DNA of 64,000 bases from CAYRHJ01 sp964424105. Its GTDB lineage: Bacteria > Planctomycetota > Phycisphaerae > UBA1845. The stretch is from NCBI GenBank assembly GCA_964424105.1, contig CAYRHJ010000030.1, positions 186,001 through 250,000 of the forward strand, read 5' to 3'. Positions 43,868 to 52,649 of the stretch are shown here, one piece after another. Position numbers and translations under genes: made by a program. The notes below the pieces were generated by a model, which searched no databases, was not told the DNA's origin, and saw only the letters and a program-made list of their open reading frames with translations. Within the stretch, counting starts at the first letter, position 1, and the number at the start of each line of letters is the position of its first letter.

Positions 43868-45289
43868 ATGCCGCAAGATGATGTCGCCCTTCCACGCAGG
43901 CTGCGGACGCTGCTGATGGTGTCCGTTGGTTTCGTCACCGCACCGAGCTGGGCCGACGTGCAAATACTGACCTGCGGCTCCTGCCATTCGGCTGAATTGA
44001 ATCACCTGTCCGCATCGGTTCATTCAGCCATCGGTTGTCAGGAGTGTCACGGCGGCGCCGAGCGGTACGAGGTGACGGAAGCCGAAGCGCAGCGATTTCA
44101 AAGTCGCACCCCGAACAGCGGATCGGTCTTCGACCACGGCCCGACGTTTCATGGGCCGGCGGCGAAATCGGAAATTCCCAACTTGTGCGGAGACTGTCAC
44201 GCCGATGCCCAGCACATGAACCCCTATGGTCTGCGGATCGATCAGTTGGCCCGGTATTGGACCAGTCGGCACGGACAATCCCTGCGCGAGAAGGGCGATG
44301 AAAACGTGGCGGTTTGCACCGATTGCCATGGAAATCATGACGTCTTGCCGGGTCGTGATCCAGCCAGCCTGACGCATCCATTGAACGTCCCCGCCACCTG
44401 CGGTCGCTGCCATGCAGATTCTGCGTTGATGTCCCATTACGATCTTCCGGTGGAAGTCGTCGAGGAATACCGCGCCAGTGTCCATGGAAAGTTGTTGTTC
44501 GAACAGGGTGACGTCGGCGCGCCAACTTGTGCCACTTGCCACGGAAACCATTCCGCGACGCCGCCTGGTTTCGCCACGGTGGGTGCGGTGTGCGGGCAGT
44601 GTCATCAACATGCTTCCCTGAATTTCGCATCGAGCATTCACGCGAAACTACCCGAACACAAGGGTTGCGTGCAGTGTCACGGGGGTGGCGAAGACAGGCA
44701 TGATCACTTGATCGAACGCATCACCAAGCCCACCGGCGTGCTCATCGAGCGCTACGCCCACCTGCTCACCATCGATCCGACGCCCAGCGCGCAGCGGATC
44801 ACGGATGAAATCAATCCCGATCCCAAAGCCATCATCAACCGATCCCTATCGACCTGTCTTCAATGCCACGAAGATATCGAAGACGACGAAAGTCTGCCTA
44901 AACTGTTCGTGTTGCTTGATTCCATCGCCGACGCGGAACGCGTCTACGTGCAAACGGCTCAACGTTTGAATGAAATGGAAAAAGGCGTCTACCTGGTGGA
45001 CCGCGCACGGTTCAAATTCGAGGACGCCACCACCCATCTCATCGAACTCGCTCCGCTGCAACACACCCTGGACAACAGTCTGGTGTCCGGCAAAGTAGCT
45101 GAACTGCACGCCGTCTGCGATCAGGTCAATCTGGACTTGGACGATCTGGAACGAGAACTAGGCCTGCGGAAGGCGGCGCTCATTCCGCTTTGGTTGTTTG
45201 CGTCTGTCTTTTCGGCTGCGCTGTACGTCAAGTACCGGCGGCTGAAATCGGAGCTGGTGATGCCCTTGTCGGACCATTCGCACAGGTGA
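43868..45289 (+). CDS. Nonahaem c-type cytochrome with C-terminal membrane anchor
   Basis: A 473-residue exported cytochrome. A signal peptide ends near 'APSWADV'. Nine CxxCH haem sites are visible (CGSCH, CQECH, CGDCH, CTDCH, CGRCH, CATCH, CGQCH, CVQCH, CLQCH) in the first 340 residues. A helical part follows, and a TM helix ('LIPLWLFASVFSAALYVKY') close to the C-terminus anchors it with the haems outside. ATG 43868 is chosen over an earlier TTG. It lies 5 nt before a Rieske gene and in the same unit as cytochrome b, so it very probably replaces cytochrome c1/f as electron acceptor of a quinol-oxidising complex. Confidence 0.9.
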   Translation: MPQDDVALPRRLRTLLMVSVGFVTAPSWADVQILTCGSCHSAELNHLSASVHSAIGCQECHGGAERYEVTEAEAQRFQSRTPNSGSVFDHGPTFHGPAAKSEIPNLCGDCHADAQHMNPYGLRIDQLARYWTSRHGQSLREKGDENVAVCTDCHGNHDVLPGRDPASLTHPLNVPATCGRCHADSALMSHYDLPVEVVEEYRASVHGKLLFEQGDVGAPTCATCHGNHSATPPGFATVGAVCGQCHQHASLNFASSIHAKLPEHKGCVQCHGGGEDRHDHLIERITKPTGVLIERYAHLLTIDPTPSAQRITDEINPDPKAIINRSLSTCLQCHEDIEDDESLPKLFVLLDSIADAERVYVQTAQRLNEMEKGVYLVDRARFKFEDATTHLIELAPLQHTLDNSLVSGKVAELHAVCDQVNLDLDDLERELGLRKAALIPLWLFASVFSAALYVKYRRLKSELVMPLSDHSHR

Positions 45290-45294
45290 GGAAA

Positions 45295-45729
45295 ATGCAG
45301 AAGCCAGAAGCGCCAACTCGCCGGGGATTTCTTGATTGGTTGATCGCGGGCTGCTCGTTCATCGCAGCGGCGGCGATGGCCATTCCAGGCCTGTTCTATC
45401 TTTGGCCGGCGGCCAAGGGCGAGGCCACCGGTAGCGTCGAGGTGGATGGGGTGGCTGACATGAAAACCGGCGACAGCAAATTGATTCAGCTCGGCAGTGA
45501 AGCCGTCATCGTGGTGCGCGGGCGATCCGGCTTTCGGGCGTTTTCAGCCGTCTGCACGCACCTGGGCTGTCTGGTGAAATGGGATGGTGCACAGAAGAAA
45601 TTTCTGTGTCCGTGTCACGCAGCCGTCTTCGACGAGAATGGCGGCGTGATATCCGGTCCGCCGCCCGCGCCGATGCCGGAATACACCGTCAAGCAAGTGT
45701 CGGAGAAGATGTTCGTCTCCAAAGTTTAG
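45295..45729 (+). CDS. Rieske iron-sulfur protein of a bc-type complex
   Basis: A 144-residue protein. A Tat-like 'TRRGFLDWLIAG' leads to one TM helix (about 14-37). The 2Fe-2S ligands are in 'CTHLGC' (87-92) and 'CPCH' (105-108), and the cluster-loop tail 'SGPPPAPMP' is normal. The residues that follow box II are 'AAVFD' and not the usual GS-x-Y: Ala110 and Phe112 take the place of the Ser and Tyr that hydrogen-bond the cluster and raise its potential. A low-potential, menaquinol-type complex is therefore predicted. GAGGAAA precedes the ATG. The gene sits between the nonahaem cytochrome and cytochrome b. Confidence 0.93.
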   Translation: MQKPEAPTRRGFLDWLIAGCSFIAAAAMAIPGLFYLWPAAKGEATGSVEVDGVADMKTGDSKLIQLGSEAVIVVRGRSGFRAFSAVCTHLGCLVKWDGAQKKFLCPCHAAVFDENGGVISGPPPAPMPEYTVKQVSEKMFVSKV

Positions 45730-45747
45730 GTCGATTTGAATCGTCTG

Positions 45748-46944
45748 ATGCGACTCGGCAAAACCATAAACGATTTCTTGAGCGACCGATTCGACGTGCA
45801 GGCGGTGCGCAAGTTTGTGGACAAGCAGGCCCACAAACGGCTGCCGCCGCACACCGGCTGGTTGCATGTACTGGGCAGCCTGGCCCTTTTGCTGTTCTTC
45901 AGTCAGACGGTGACGGGCATTCTCCTCTTGGTTTACTATCGTCCCACGCCGGAGGAGGCACACAAGTCCATTCAATACATCACGGCGGAGGTCAACTTCG
46001 GGTGGTTGTATCGCCAGATTCACGCCTGGGGCGCGACGATGATGATCGTCTTTGTCCTGCTGCACATGGTGCATACGTTCTTCGCCGGTGCCTACAAGAA
46101 GCCTCGCGAGCTGACCTGGGTCAGCGGAGTTTTCATCTTCGTCGTGATCGTGACGTTCGGTTTCACCGGGTACCTGCTGCCCTGGAATCAAATCGCGTTT
46201 TGGGCGACGACCGTCGGCACCGAATCCGCCAACAAGGTACCGGTGATCGGCGGCTGGTTGCAATATTTTCTACGCGGCGGCGATGCCGTCTCCGGCGAAA
46301 CCCTGTCAAGGTTTTTTGTCGTGCATGTGATTGTCCTGCCCTGGATCTTGACGCCTTTGATCATCGTCCACTTGGTGTTGATGCGTCTGAACAACCTGGC
46401 CACACTGGAGCCGGTGGGTGAGGAGAAGCCGGTCGATGAAAAACACGGCATCCCTTTTTTTCCCGTGCACGTTTACAAGGAGGGCGTGGTGGCTGTGTTT
46501 TTGATGGCCGTCCTTGTCACCCTGTCCGTTCTCGCCCCCTGGGAAATTGGGGAACCCGCCAATCCGCTTTCCACGCCGGAACACATCAAACCTGAATGGT
46601 ATTTTCTTCCCAGCTACCAATTGTTGAAATACTTCGAAGGACCATATGGCGCCGTTCTGGGAATATTCGCGTGCTCCGTGCCGTTCGTGTTACTTTTCTT
46701 GTGGCCATTCCTCGATCGCAGCAAATACCGCCACCCGCGAAAACGCACCGTTTCGGTGGGAATTGGGCTTGCGGGGTTGTTTGCAGCCGTTTTCCTGGGC
46801 CTGCTCGGTCATTTTTCTGAAAGCAACATCACCGTTTTCGGAAAACAATACCACATCGATTTGATGGGTTGGCCACGGGCGATGATCGAATCCGATTCGG
46901 GTGAAATCTCGCTGGGGTCCGTTGGGAAGATCGGGGACAAGTAA
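45748..46944 (+). CDS. Cytochrome b (b6-type with fused subunit IV part)
   Basis: A 398-residue membrane protein with about eight TM helices that carries the two b haems and the quinol sites. The N-terminus 'FLSDRFDVQAVRKFVDKQAH' and 'VYYRPTPEEA' resemble cytochrome b6. The His pairs are in 'IHAWGATMMIVFVLLH' (13 residues between) and 'HVIVLPWILTPLIIVH' (14 between), the b6 pattern. The Qo motif is 'PEWYFLPSYQLLKYF'. Where b6 has the Cys that binds haem c-i, the aligned residue is Val in 'HVLGS', so that haem is probably absent. A TTG at 45736 is an alternative start. Last gene of the operon. Confidence 0.92.
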   Translation: MRLGKTINDFLSDRFDVQAVRKFVDKQAHKRLPPHTGWLHVLGSLALLLFFSQTVTGILLLVYYRPTPEEAHKSIQYITAEVNFGWLYRQIHAWGATMMIVFVLLHMVHTFFAGAYKKPRELTWVSGVFIFVVIVTFGFTGYLLPWNQIAFWATTVGTESANKVPVIGGWLQYFLRGGDAVSGETLSRFFVVHVIVLPWILTPLIIVHLVLMRLNNLATLEPVGEEKPVDEKHGIPFFPVHVYKEGVVAVFLMAVLVTLSVLAPWEIGEPANPLSTPEHIKPEWYFLPSYQLLKYFEGPYGAVLGIFACSVPFVLLFLWPFLDRSKYRHPRKRTVSVGIGLAGLFAAVFLGLLGHFSESNITVFGKQYHIDLMGWPRAMIESDSGEISLGSVGKIGDK

Positions 46945-47216
46945 TGTCATCCGCAGGAATAATTGGCATTTGTTGCTTGACGAGTTCGTTGGGTTGTGAT
47001 ACGAAGCGGCCGTCAGTTTGGGCACGGGGTTGAGGGGTTGAATAGAATCGTACGGTGGGCGTCGTGTCGGCGCGGTCATGTGTCTGCTCGTGGTCAAGCA
47101 GGATTTGATTGGCCTGCGGCGTCGTTTCGTACGATAAACCGTGTTTGCACCGTATCCGTCGCACATTTGGATACGTGTGGTGTCAACGTCTCGTATCTAA
47201 ACAGGAGCATGTCGCG

Positions 47217-48644
47217 ATGAACGCTCACGCCTCGAACTGCGTCGATTCAATGAAAAACCTTCGTGTGACTGTTTCTCGACTGACGGCCATCGTTGCTCTG
47301 TTGGCGATTTCCGGGTGCCCGACGCCACCGGGCGGCAACGGGAATGGCAATACGAACGGCAACGGAAATGACAACGGCGGCGGTACGGTCGCGAAGTTTG
47401 CGGGGGCGGAGCGCTGCCTGCAATGTCACGGCGCCGTGGCCATAACGGGAACCGACTTTTCGACCTGGTCTGACACGCTTCACGCCACGGCCCTGGAAAC
47501 GTTGGAGGCCATCGGTCAAGGCTCCAACGCGAATTGCCTGCCTTGTCACACCGTCGGCTTCGGCGAGGAGGGCGGATTCGCTGACCGGGCGTCGACGCCG
47601 CACTTGGCGGGCGTGCAGTGCGAGAATTGCCATGGCCCCGGTGCTGATCATGCCAACAGCCCAACGACGGTGGCCATGACCGTGAACATCGCCGCCACGC
47701 TCTGCGGCGATTGCCACATGGGTGAACATCATCCCAATTTTGAGCAGTGGACTGAATCGGGCCATGCAAGTATCCAGGAATCGGTGGCCGAAGACCTGTT
47801 GGCCGGCGGACCCCTGGTGAACACGTGTGGCTCGTGCCACTCCGCTGACGTGTTTATCGCTTCTCGCGTCCATGGGGACGAAGTGGCCGAAGACGCGTTC
47901 GTGGGGTTGACCGCCGATGACCTCAATCCCATCACCTGCGCGGTTTGTCACGATCCCCACGCCCAAACCGGCAACGCATTTATGCCCGACGAGGGCCGTG
48001 ACTTTCAGCTTCGCTTTCCAGAAGTCGCCAGCCCCACCCCGTCCAATCTGATCGCCGACGTCACCAACCCCGATCGATTCAACACCTGCGGCCAATGTCA
48101 CCATAGTCGCGGTCGGACGTGGGACGAGACGACCCGAGGCCCGCACCACAGCTTGCAATCCAACTTTTACCTGGGCGAGATGCCCGCGCGCGAAGGCGAG
48201 GGACCGCTCGTCGCCAATACCGCGTCCATCCATAGATTGGTCGCCGAGCAGTGCGCCGGCTGCCACATGCATCGCAAGGACTTCGAAAGCGAGGAAGCGC
48301 CGGCCATCAGCGGCCATTCATTCATGGTAGACTTTGATGCTTGCATCGCGTGCCACAATCCCGACACTGATCCAGCCGCGGGCAAGGTCGCGACCCTTCA
48401 GGCTGAAATCCAGGGAGCGTTGGATACCATCGCCACGCGACTCGGCGATCCTGCGGATTGGCAATACAGTGCCGAAGGCGGACCGGCTGAAGAATTGCAG
48501 GCGGGTCTTTCCAACGAGGTCAAGCAAGTACGCTTCCTCCGGGCTTTCCTTCAGGGTGACGGTTCGCTGGGTGTCCACAATCCAACCTACTCGCGTGCCA
48601 TTGTGGAGCAGGCCGACGCGTTATTGACCGGAATCGGCCGATAG
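47217..48644 (+). CDS. Nonahaem cytochrome c lipoprotein
   Basis: A 475-residue exported cytochrome. ATG 47217 has AGGAG 9 nt upstream. The signal peptide ends in the lipobox 'LLAISGC'; the lipidated Cys is followed by an N/G-rich linker ('GGNGNGNTNGNGNDNGGG'). Nine CxxCH sites follow (CLQCH, CLPCH, CENCH, CGDCH, CGSCH, CAVCH, CGQCH, CAGCH, CIACH). The arrangement is like that of periplasmic or outer-membrane multihaem electron carriers. It lies 272 nt after cytochrome b and could be the next electron acceptor. No catalytic motif of nitrite or hydroxylamine enzymes is recognisable. Ends in a strong terminator. Confidence 0.9.
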   Translation: MNAHASNCVDSMKNLRVTVSRLTAIVALLAISGCPTPPGGNGNGNTNGNGNDNGGGTVAKFAGAERCLQCHGAVAITGTDFSTWSDTLHATALETLEAIGQGSNANCLPCHTVGFGEEGGFADRASTPHLAGVQCENCHGPGADHANSPTTVAMTVNIAATLCGDCHMGEHHPNFEQWTESGHASIQESVAEDLLAGGPLVNTCGSCHSADVFIASRVHGDEVAEDAFVGLTADDLNPITCAVCHDPHAQTGNAFMPDEGRDFQLRFPEVASPTPSNLIADVTNPDRFNTCGQCHHSRGRTWDETTRGPHHSLQSNFYLGEMPAREGEGPLVANTASIHRLVAEQCAGCHMHRKDFESEEAPAISGHSFMVDFDACIACHNPDTDPAAGKVATLQAEIQGALDTIATRLGDPADWQYSAEGGPAEELQAGLSNEVKQVRFLRAFLQGDGSLGVHNPTYSRAIVEQADALLTGIGR

Positions 48645-48688
48645 GCCCCAGTAACGAGTCGCCGCATATTTTTCGACACGATCCCCAC

Positions 48689-48722
48689 GCCGCCCGGTGA
48701 TCATTGAACCCGGGCGGCTTTT
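48689..48722 (+). terminator. Rho-independent terminator, copy 1
   Basis: GCCGCCCGG stem, 11-nt loop, CCGGGCGGC and a short T-run. It follows the nonahaem lipoprotein gene by 45 nt. Confidence 0.88.
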
Positions 48723-48909
48723 GCGCACCTATCAGTTATCAGTTTCGTTCCCTTCGGGAAATGCGAACCCTAAGGCTTATCCAGCAATGAAGTTACGGGT
48801 CGGAATGACGAAAATACACTGACTCTGTGCCCTCTGTGGCAAAAGATTCAGCCACGGAGGTCACAGAGGATCGAACGAGCCGCCGCAAATTTTTCGACGC
48901 GATCCCTAC

Positions 48910-48943
48910 GCCGCCCGGTGAACATCGAACCCGGGCGGCTTTT
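48910..48943 (+). terminator. Rho-independent terminator, copy 2
   Basis: Same GCCGCCCGG/CCGGGCGGC stem and T-run as the first terminator, produced by the 221-bp duplication. It backs up the first. Confidence 0.85.
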
Positions 48944-49336
48944 GGGCACCTATCAGTTATCGGTTTCGTTCCCTTCGGGAAATGTGAACCCTAAGGCTTA
49001 TCCAGCAACGAAGTTACGGGTCGGAATGTCGAAAATACACTGACTCTGTGCCCTCTGTGGCAAAAGATTCAGCCACGGAGGCAACAGAGGATCGGTGGTG
49101 GAGAAGAGACAAGTTCGTTCCCATCGGGATATGCGAACTCTAAAGCTTATCTGACAATGGAATTACCGGTTGGAATTACGGAAAACATCCCTAACCACTA
49201 TCCAGGGCTGACCGCTGGCAACTGACAACTGACAACTGATAAGTCGCGGGTAGGACCGATTCCGGGCGGGCCGACGGCTCGCTCTCCCATCACGTCTCGC
49301 TTGCAACGACCGGGGCAATGACGGTAATCTGCCGCC

Positions 49337-50734
49337 ATGGTAAACAAGAAGATTTCCATGACCGCTTCGCCCGAGGTTTACAAGCAACGCCGCGCCAAGC
49401 TCGGCAAGTCTATTTCTCGGCCGATGATGATTCTTGCCGGCCAGGCACGTGCACGAAAATACGCCACCAACACGCACCCGTTTCGTGCCGCCGGCACCTA
49501 TCTGTATTTCGGCGGTCCGCCCCTCGAAGGCGCCGCTTGGCTGATCGAGCCCGGTGCCGATGGTATGGATGGTTGTACCCTGTTCCGCAGGGCCTTCACA
49601 TTCGACGATGCCGTTTGGTTGGGCGAAACCTTCGATGACGACGCGTTGGCTGCCGTCGCGGGGATCGATTCGTTCGCCATCATGGCCCCAGACGCGATGC
49701 GCTCGCGACTGGGACGGCAGCAGGCCGCAGCCATTTGCCCGCCATGCCCGGAGTCCTTGAACCTCGTAGCCGCCCTGGGGTTGGCCGCTCCGCGTCAGGA
49801 GGACCTTCAACCCATCATCGACATGCGGCTGATCAAGGACGACCACGAACTGGCGGCGATGCGAAAAGCCGCCAATGTCGCTGTCGACGCCCACCGCGCC
49901 GCAGCACGCGCAGCCAAGCCGAATCGCCGGGAGGCGGACGCGCTTGCGGCGTTCATGGCCACTCTCGTCGCCAACGACTGCGACCCCTCGTTTACCCCCA
50001 ACATCACCATCAATGGCGACGTGCTACACGGCGAATATTACGCCAACGTGCTTGAAGCAGGCCGACTATTATTGATCGACGCCGGCGCCGAGGAACCGGG
50101 AGGCTACACCAGCGACATCACACGAACATACCCCGTCGGCGGTGCTTTCAGCGGTCGCCAGCTTCAAATCTATGAAACCGTCCTTCGTGCCGAGCGCGAA
50201 GCGATCGTCTCCTGCGCGCCCGGAAAACGTTTCCGCGACATTCACGACCAAGCCGCCCAGACGATCTGCGAAGGCTTGAAAGACGTGGGAATCCTCCGCG
50301 GCGAACCGATCGCGCTGCTCGAACGCAAAGCCCACACGCTCTTCTTTCCACACGGCCTAGGGCACCTGATCGGGCTGGATGTTCACGACATGGAAGACTT
50401 CGGCGATCAAGCCGGTTACGCACCCGGTCGAACGCGACGCACCGCCTTCGGCGACAAGTTCGTCCGTCTCGATCGTGATCTCCAGCGCGGCATGACCGTC
50501 ACCATCGAGCCGGGCATCTACTTCGTGCCCGCCATCTGGCGTAACGAGGACCTTTCCGGGCCGTTTGCCGATTGCGTCAATCGCCCGGTCGTCGAAGAAT
50601 TACTCGAACAACGATTCGGCGGAATCCGCATCGAAGACACCGTTCACGTCCGCGCCGATTATGGCCCGGAAATCCTTACAGCCGATCTTCCCACGGACCC
50701 GAATCAAGTGGCCGAGTTGGTAGGCACCGAGTAG
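49337..50734 (+). CDS. Xaa-Pro aminopeptidase (M24 metallopeptidase)
   Basis: A 465-residue cytosolic peptidase of the PepP type that removes N-terminal residues next to proline. The N-terminal creatinase-like domain spans about 1-170; the pita-bread domain follows. Metal ligands are visible as Asp in 'LLLIDAGAE' and 'YTSDITRTYPVGG', His in 'FFPHGLGHLIGLDVHD', Glu in 'TVTIEPGIYF' and Glu in 'GGIRIEDTVHV'. All expected residues are present and length is normal. The gene is convergent with polX, 5 nt apart. Start ATG 49337; a second ATG seven codons later is possible. Confidence 0.93.
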   Translation: MVNKKISMTASPEVYKQRRAKLGKSISRPMMILAGQARARKYATNTHPFRAAGTYLYFGGPPLEGAAWLIEPGADGMDGCTLFRRAFTFDDAVWLGETFDDDALAAVAGIDSFAIMAPDAMRSRLGRQQAAAICPPCPESLNLVAALGLAAPRQEDLQPIIDMRLIKDDHELAAMRKAANVAVDAHRAAARAAKPNRREADALAAFMATLVANDCDPSFTPNITINGDVLHGEYYANVLEAGRLLLIDAGAEEPGGYTSDITRTYPVGGAFSGRQLQIYETVLRAEREAIVSCAPGKRFRDIHDQAAQTICEGLKDVGILRGEPIALLERKAHTLFFPHGLGHLIGLDVHDMEDFGDQAGYAPGRTRRTAFGDKFVRLDRDLQRGMTVTIEPGIYFVPAIWRNEDLSGPFADCVNRPVVEELLEQRFGGIRIEDTVHVRADYGPEILTADLPTDPNQVAELVGTE

Positions 50735-50739
50735 CTCAT

Positions 50740-52479
50740 TCATGCCCCCTTCGCGCGTTTTTTCTTGACCCAGCTCATCAACCCTTTCGTGGTCAGCGCA
50801 TTCAGCACGTTGTCGGCGCACGCCCATCCTCGTCGCGCCGTGACCACGCCCAGTCGAATATTCGGCAGCCCGTCCTTGTGATGACTATCAGTATTGATCG
50901 ACAGCTTCACGCCCGCGTCGACCGCCAAACGCACGTGCTCGGCCTTCAAGTCCAGCCGCTGCCACGACGAATTGATTTCCATTGCAGTCCCCGTCGCGAA
51001 CGCCACCCGGATCAACTCGCCCATATCCAGTTCCATCGGCGGGCGCCGACCGATCAAACGACCCGTGGGATGGCCGATGATGGTGACGTACCGGTTTTGC
51101 ATCGCCGCAATCGTCCGCTCCGTCGGACTCACCTTCCCGCCCGTCATCGCGGAATGAACACTGGCCACCACGATGTCACACTCCGCCAATATTTCATCCG
51201 CATAATCCAGCGAACCGTCCGGCAGGATGTCACATTCGCAGCCGGTCAATATGGTGATTCCCTTGATTTTGGTATTGGTTGCCCGAACGTTCTCGATGTG
51301 CCGCTTCATTCGATCGACGGTCAAACCGTTGGCAATGACCGAACTCTTCGAATGATCCGTGATGGCGATATAATCGTACCCGGCTGCGATGCCCGCACAG
51401 GCCATCTCTTCGATGGTCGACTTCCCGTCGCTGGCCGTCGTGTGCATGTGAACGTCGCCCCGGATCTGGTCCAGCGTGATGAGCGCCGGCGGTTGCTCCA
51501 CGTCGAATTCGCCCGCATCTTCGCGAATCTCCGGCGGAACAAACGGCACGCCCAACTTGTCGTAGATGGACTCCTCCGTGCGCCCCGCGATCTGCCGCTC
51601 GCCGTCGAACAATCCGTATTCATTCAGCCGCCATTTCTTCTTGACCGCCAGCTCGCGAAGTCGCACGTTGTGCTGCTTCGACCCCGTGAAGTATTGCCAC
51701 GCCGCCCCGAACGACTCCTCCGCTACCACCCGCAAATCGATCTGCAATTCTTGGCCACGCTCGATCCCTACCGTCACGGACCCCTTGGTATCGCCCGACG
51801 CGAGCACGCGCAGAGCGTCTGATTGACTCGTGAAGGCCTGAACGACCGCGGGACCGTCAGCCGCCTCACAAAGGATGTCCACGTCGCCGATCGTTTCGCA
51901 CCCCCGTCGCAGTGAGCCGGCCAATTCCACGCGTTGCACGCCCCGATACGCCCGAAGCGATTCCGCCATCCGTTCAGCGATCGCCAAGGCCATTCCCAAC
52001 GGCCTGCGTTCCGAAGAAACTTCCAAGAACGATAGGCCCTCCGCGATCCGCTTAACGCTCTGTGCGCCAAAACCCGACAGTTTCGCCAATTCGCCGGATT
52101 CGATCACCCGTTTCAGGTCCTCCATCCCAGCCACGCCCAGTCCGGAATGAATGGCCGAGATTTTTTTCGGCCCCAATCCCTGTATTTTCAACAGGTCGGG
52201 CAAGTTCGGAGGCAGCTTCGCCTCCAATTCGTCCAGCAGGTGCACGCGACCGGACGCAAGAAACTCGTCGATCTTGTCAGCCGTGCCCTTGCCGATCCCC
52301 GGCAACGATGTCAGCTTGCCATCCTTGGCCAACTCGGCTACGTCGGTTGGATGTGATTCCAGCGTCCGCGCCGCCCGGCGATACGAATTCACGCGAAATC
52401 CGCTTTCACCGAGGATTTCCATCAAATCCGCGATTCGTTCGAACGCGCCCGCCAACGACTTGTTGATCATGGCTGACAT
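50740..52479 (-). CDS. polX: DNA polymerase/3'-5' exonuclease PolX
   Basis: A 579-residue family X polymerase with a PHP exonuclease domain, acting in base-excision repair gap filling. The 8-kDa and HhH parts lie at about 1-140 ('LPGIGKGTADKIDEFL', 'IQGLGPKKISAI'). The polymerase metal site is 'AGSLRRGCETIGDVDIL' with a third Asp in 'ELQIDLRVV'. The PHP part starts 'GDVHMHTTASDGKSTIEEM' and has 'ITDHSKS', 'GCECDI', 'VASVHSAM', 'IGHPTGRLIG' and 'INTDSHH', so all metal ligands are kept. The ATG at 52479 is preferred to GTG 52497. It is convergent with the peptidase gene. Confidence 0.95.
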   Translation of the reverse strand: MSAMINKSLAGAFERIADLMEILGESGFRVNSYRRAARTLESHPTDVAELAKDGKLTSLPGIGKGTADKIDEFLASGRVHLLDELEAKLPPNLPDLLKIQGLGPKKISAIHSGLGVAGMEDLKRVIESGELAKLSGFGAQSVKRIAEGLSFLEVSSERRPLGMALAIAERMAESLRAYRGVQRVELAGSLRRGCETIGDVDILCEAADGPAVVQAFTSQSDALRVLASGDTKGSVTVGIERGQELQIDLRVVAEESFGAAWQYFTGSKQHNVRLRELAVKKKWRLNEYGLFDGERQIAGRTEESIYDKLGVPFVPPEIREDAGEFDVEQPPALITLDQIRGDVHMHTTASDGKSTIEEMACAGIAAGYDYIAITDHSKSSVIANGLTVDRMKRHIENVRATNTKIKGITILTGCECDILPDGSLDYADEILAECDIVVASVHSAMTGGKVSPTERTIAAMQNRYVTIIGHPTGRLIGRRPPMELDMGELIRVAFATGTAMEINSSWQRLDLKAEHVRLAVDAGVKLSINTDSHHKDGLPNIRLGVVTARRGWACADNVLNALTTKGLMSWVKKKRAKGA

Positions 52480-52649
52480 TTTAGCGATGTTTGGCACAAG
52501 ATGTCATAGGGTCGAAAGTGTTGAGGCAAATTACCCGGCGGCGCGGATGCATCATCATCGGCTGTGGAGGTGAAATGGGTTTTGAGACCTGCACGGCGAT
52601 TCGCGGAATCAGAACGGAATCTGTTGGCGAAGACGCGCCGTCGCAGACG

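Larger units (their letters stand above)
48653..49093 (+). repeat. Direct tandem duplication, 221-bp period
   Basis: Two copies (48653-48873 and 48874-49093) differ at few positions. Each holds a Rho-independent terminator, a TTCCCTTCGGGAA palindrome and an inverted repeat CCTCTGTGGC/GCCACGGAGG. A third, degraded and partial copy runs at about 49112-49184. The 692-nt gap before the peptidase gene has no other gene. Confidence 0.93.

Noticed and set aside
50572..51822. 416-codon plus-strand frame opposite polX
   Set aside because: Shadow; the PolX and PHP motifs on the minus strand are complete.
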